A stretch of DNA of 6,774 nt from Acidimicrobiia bacterium (GTDB lineage: Bacteria > Actinomycetota > Acidimicrobiia > IMCC26256 > BP-133). The translations under genes were made by a program, and so were the position numbers. Each line of letters starts with the position of its first letter. Positions within the stretch are counted from its first letter, which is position 1. Under the pieces are notes generated by a model. The model was not told where the DNA came from. It saw only the letters and a program-made list of their open reading frames with translations, and did no database searches. Positions 4,936 through 6,774 of this stretch are shown here, one piece after another. The stretch is taken from NCBI GenBank assembly GCA_025934385.1, contig JAICYE010000116.1:1-6774 (forward strand), given 5' to 3'.

Positions 4936-6218
4936 ACTTCGAGTTGATGGAGGCCCTCCGGGTCATCGAACGGGAGAAGGGCATCAACTTCGAGGTGCTC
5001 CTCGAGGCCCTGGCCAACGCGCTCGTCACCGCCTACAAGCGCATGCCCAACGCCGCCGAAGAGGCGCTGGTCGAGATCGACGCCGAGAGCGGTGAGATCC
5101 GGGTCGTGGCCCAGGAGCTCGACGAGGAGGGCGCCGTCATCCGGGAGTGGGACGACACGCCGTCCGACTTCGGCCGCATCGCCGCCCAGACGGCCAAGCA
5201 GGTGATCCTGCAGCGCATCCGTGAGGCCGAGCGGGAGATGAAGTACGAGGAGTACGCCGGCCGCGAGGGCGACATCGTCACCGGGATCATCCAGCAGTCC
5301 GACCACCGCTACACCCTGCTCGACCTCGGCAAGGTGGAGGCGCTGCTGCCCCAGGCGGAGCAGGTGCCCTACGAGCGCTACGAGCACGGGGCCCGGCTGA
5401 AGGCCTACATCGTCGAGGTGCGGCGGACCTCCAAGGGCCCGCAGATCGTCGTGTCCCGCACGCACCCCGGCCTGATCCTCCGCCTCTTCCAGCTCGAGGT
5501 GCCGGAGATCGTCGAGGGCGTCGTCGAGATCAAGGCCATCGCCCGGGAACCCGGCCACCGCACGAAGATCGCCGTGGCGGCCAACGACCCCAACGTCGAC
5601 CCGGTCGGCGCCTGCGTCGGGGCCCGGGGGTCGCGGGTGCGGATGGTCGTCAACGAGCTGCGGGGCGAGAAGGTCGACATCGTCCCCTACTCGCCCGAGC
5701 CGGCCGAGTTCGTGATGAAGGCCCTGTCGCCGGCCAAGGTCAAGGAAGTCCGCATCGTCAACGAGACGGGGACGGCCGAGGTCGTCGTGCCCGACTACCA
5801 GCTGTCGGTGGCCATCGGCAAGGAGGGCCAGAATGCCCGGCTGGCCGCCCGGCTGACAGGCTGGCGGGTCGACATCAAGAGCGAGTCGCAGCTGTATGAA
5901 GAGGAGCAGAACCCGGTCGAGGAAGAGTGGGCGGCCGGCGAGTGGATCACCGACGAGTCGGGCCAGATGGTGTGGCAGCCGGCCGAGGGCGGCGAGGCCG
6001 TCTCGGCGTCCGACGCCGGGTACGGCGAAGCGAAAGCCGGCGGTGACGAAGCGGTAGCGGCGGCCGCCGGCGAGGCGGAGCCGGAGGCCGAGGAGAAGCC
6101 CGACGAGAACATCCCGGTGGAGGCGGAGCCCGCGGTTGCTGCCGCGGCCGACGGGACCGATGCCGCTGCGGCCGGCACTCCGGTTGCCGACGCCGCGGCG
6201 GAGGGCGCCGATGCCTGA
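4932..6218 (+). CDS. nusA: transcription termination/antitermination factor NusA
   Basis: RNA polymerase-associated factor that modulates pausing, intrinsic termination and antitermination. 428 residues. The N-terminal polymerase-binding domain (about 1-105) begins MNFELMEALRVIEREKGI. An S1 domain follows (about 108-175, REGDIVTGIIQQ...KVEALLP). KH1 (about 205-275) has GARG at 230-233 and the typical NDPNVDPVGACVG and ALSPAKV. KH2 (about 280-318) has GKEG at 296-299 and NARLAARLTGWRVDI. The last 110 residues are an acidic Ala/Glu/Pro-rich tail, probably disordered. It lacks the second acidic repeat of E. coli NusA, as is usual in Gram-positive lineages. Codons in the tail are looser (GAA, AAA, GTA). 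The start overlaps the rimP stop (ATGA), with AAGGAG at 4915-4920 upstream. It may control its own operon through the leader hairpin at 4358-4382. Confidence 0.97.
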   Translation: MNFELMEALRVIEREKGINFEVLLEALANALVTAYKRMPNAAEEALVEIDAESGEIRVVAQELDEEGAVIREWDDTPSDFGRIAAQTAKQVILQRIREAEREMKYEEYAGREGDIVTGIIQQSDHRYTLLDLGKVEALLPQAEQVPYERYEHGARLKAYIVEVRRTSKGPQIVVSRTHPGLILRLFQLEVPEIVEGVVEIKAIAREPGHRTKIAVAANDPNVDPVGACVGARGSRVRMVVNELRGEKVDIVPYSPEPAEFVMKALSPAKVKEVRIVNETGTAEVVVPDYQLSVAIGKEGQNARLAARLTGWRVDIKSESQLYEEEQNPVEEEWAAGEWITDESGQMVWQPAEGGEAVSASDAGYGEAKAGGDEAVAAAAGEAEPEAEEKPDENIPVEAEPAVAAAADGTDAAAAGTPVADAAAEGADA

Positions 6219-6543
6219 CGTCGCCGTTCGCTCCCACACGCCCGAGCGCACCTGCATCGGCTGCCGGCACAAGGCCGGGCCTTCGACGCTGGTGCGGGTC
6301 GCCCGCCGCCCCGATGGTGTACTGGCCGTGGGGCGAGGGGAGCCGGGGCGGGGAGCATGGCTGTGTGCCGCGTCAGCATCCTGCTTCGACGCCGCCGTCC
6401 GGCGCCGGGCGTTCGGCCGGGCGCTGCGCTGTGAGGTCCCGGCGCATGAGTTGGAGCGGCTGCGTGGAAAACTGGTGAGTGGGGGCGACAGCTCCCGGCA
6501 CGGCCCGCTGGGCCGGCCATTGGAAGGGGTTGGCGGAGCGTAG
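6211..6543 (+). CDS. ylxR: YlxR-family RNA-binding protein (DUF448)
   Basis: Small basic protein, 110 residues, of the YlxR family that sits between nusA and infB in many bacteria. The family is regarded as RNA- or nucleoid-binding; the precise role is not settled. The N-terminal signature RTCIGCR (about 14-20) is followed by LVRVARRPDG and by GRGAWLC with a later C. The family glycine and cysteine pattern is therefore intact. Starts further upstream lie inside nusA. ATG 6211 is chosen because GGAGGG at 6200-6205 is 5 bases away and the protein then begins just before the conserved domain. It overlaps nusA by 8 bases in another frame. Its stop abuts the infB start with no spacer. The C-terminal 20 or so residues (GGDSSRHGPLGRPLEGVGGA) are Gly-rich and unconserved. 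Confidence 0.93.
   Translation: MPDVAVRSHTPERTCIGCRHKAGPSTLVRVARRPDGVLAVGRGEPGRGAWLCAASASCFDAAVRRRAFGRALRCEVPAHELERLRGKLVSGGDSSRHGPLGRPLEGVGGA

Positions 6544-6774
<231 letters not shown>

Noticed and set aside
6136..6210. Upstream start for YlxR inside nusA
   Set aside because: The extra 25 residues are Pro/Arg-rich shadow of the NusA tail. ATG 6211 has its own GGAGGG and begins next to the conserved domain.

Overview
The window is a compact, very GC-rich stretch of bacterial chromosome. All genes lie on the + strand: the site-2 protease rseP (cut at the left edge), ispG, proS, rimP, nusA, ylxR and the first 77 codons of infB. The order rseP-ispG-proS-rimP-nusA-ylxR-infB is a condensed form of the actinobacterial arrangement; mycobacteria have the same genes in the same order with others inserted. 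Codons end almost always in G or C. I infer a high-GC actinobacterium, probably from a deep lineage such as Acidimicrobiia. That placement rests on remembered family sequences, not on a search.

Left part (1-2504): a membrane metalloprotease for regulated intramembrane proteolysis is followed, after a 97-base gap, by IspG, the penultimate enzyme of the MEP isoprenoid pathway. IspG keeps nearly every family motif but has a dense cluster of substitutions around its third cluster cysteine. One of them replaces the glutamate known as the fourth ligand of the [4Fe-4S] cluster with alanine.

Middle (2505-4407): proS encodes a bacterial-type prolyl-tRNA synthetase with an inserted editing domain. ispG and proS each have a TAnnnT hexamer exactly 8 bases before the ATG, suggesting leaderless transcription. 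The 139-base proS-rimP gap is the main regulatory region. It holds a GC hairpin, a TATATT -10-like box, and a perfect 8-bp hairpin with a GTGA loop and six T's, before a strong Shine-Dalgarno. This looks like an attenuator in front of the rimP-nusA operon.

Right part (4408-6774): rimP, nusA, ylxR and infB form a translationally coupled operon. The rimP/nusA junction is ATGA, nusA/ylxR overlap by 8 bases, and ylxR/infB abut as TAGATG. It joins 30S maturation, transcription elongation and termination, an RNA-binding protein, and translation initiation.

I saw no mobile element, CRISPR, tRNA or rRNA, and no clear new multi-gene system. The items most worth following up are the IspG ligand-loop anomaly and the rimP leader.
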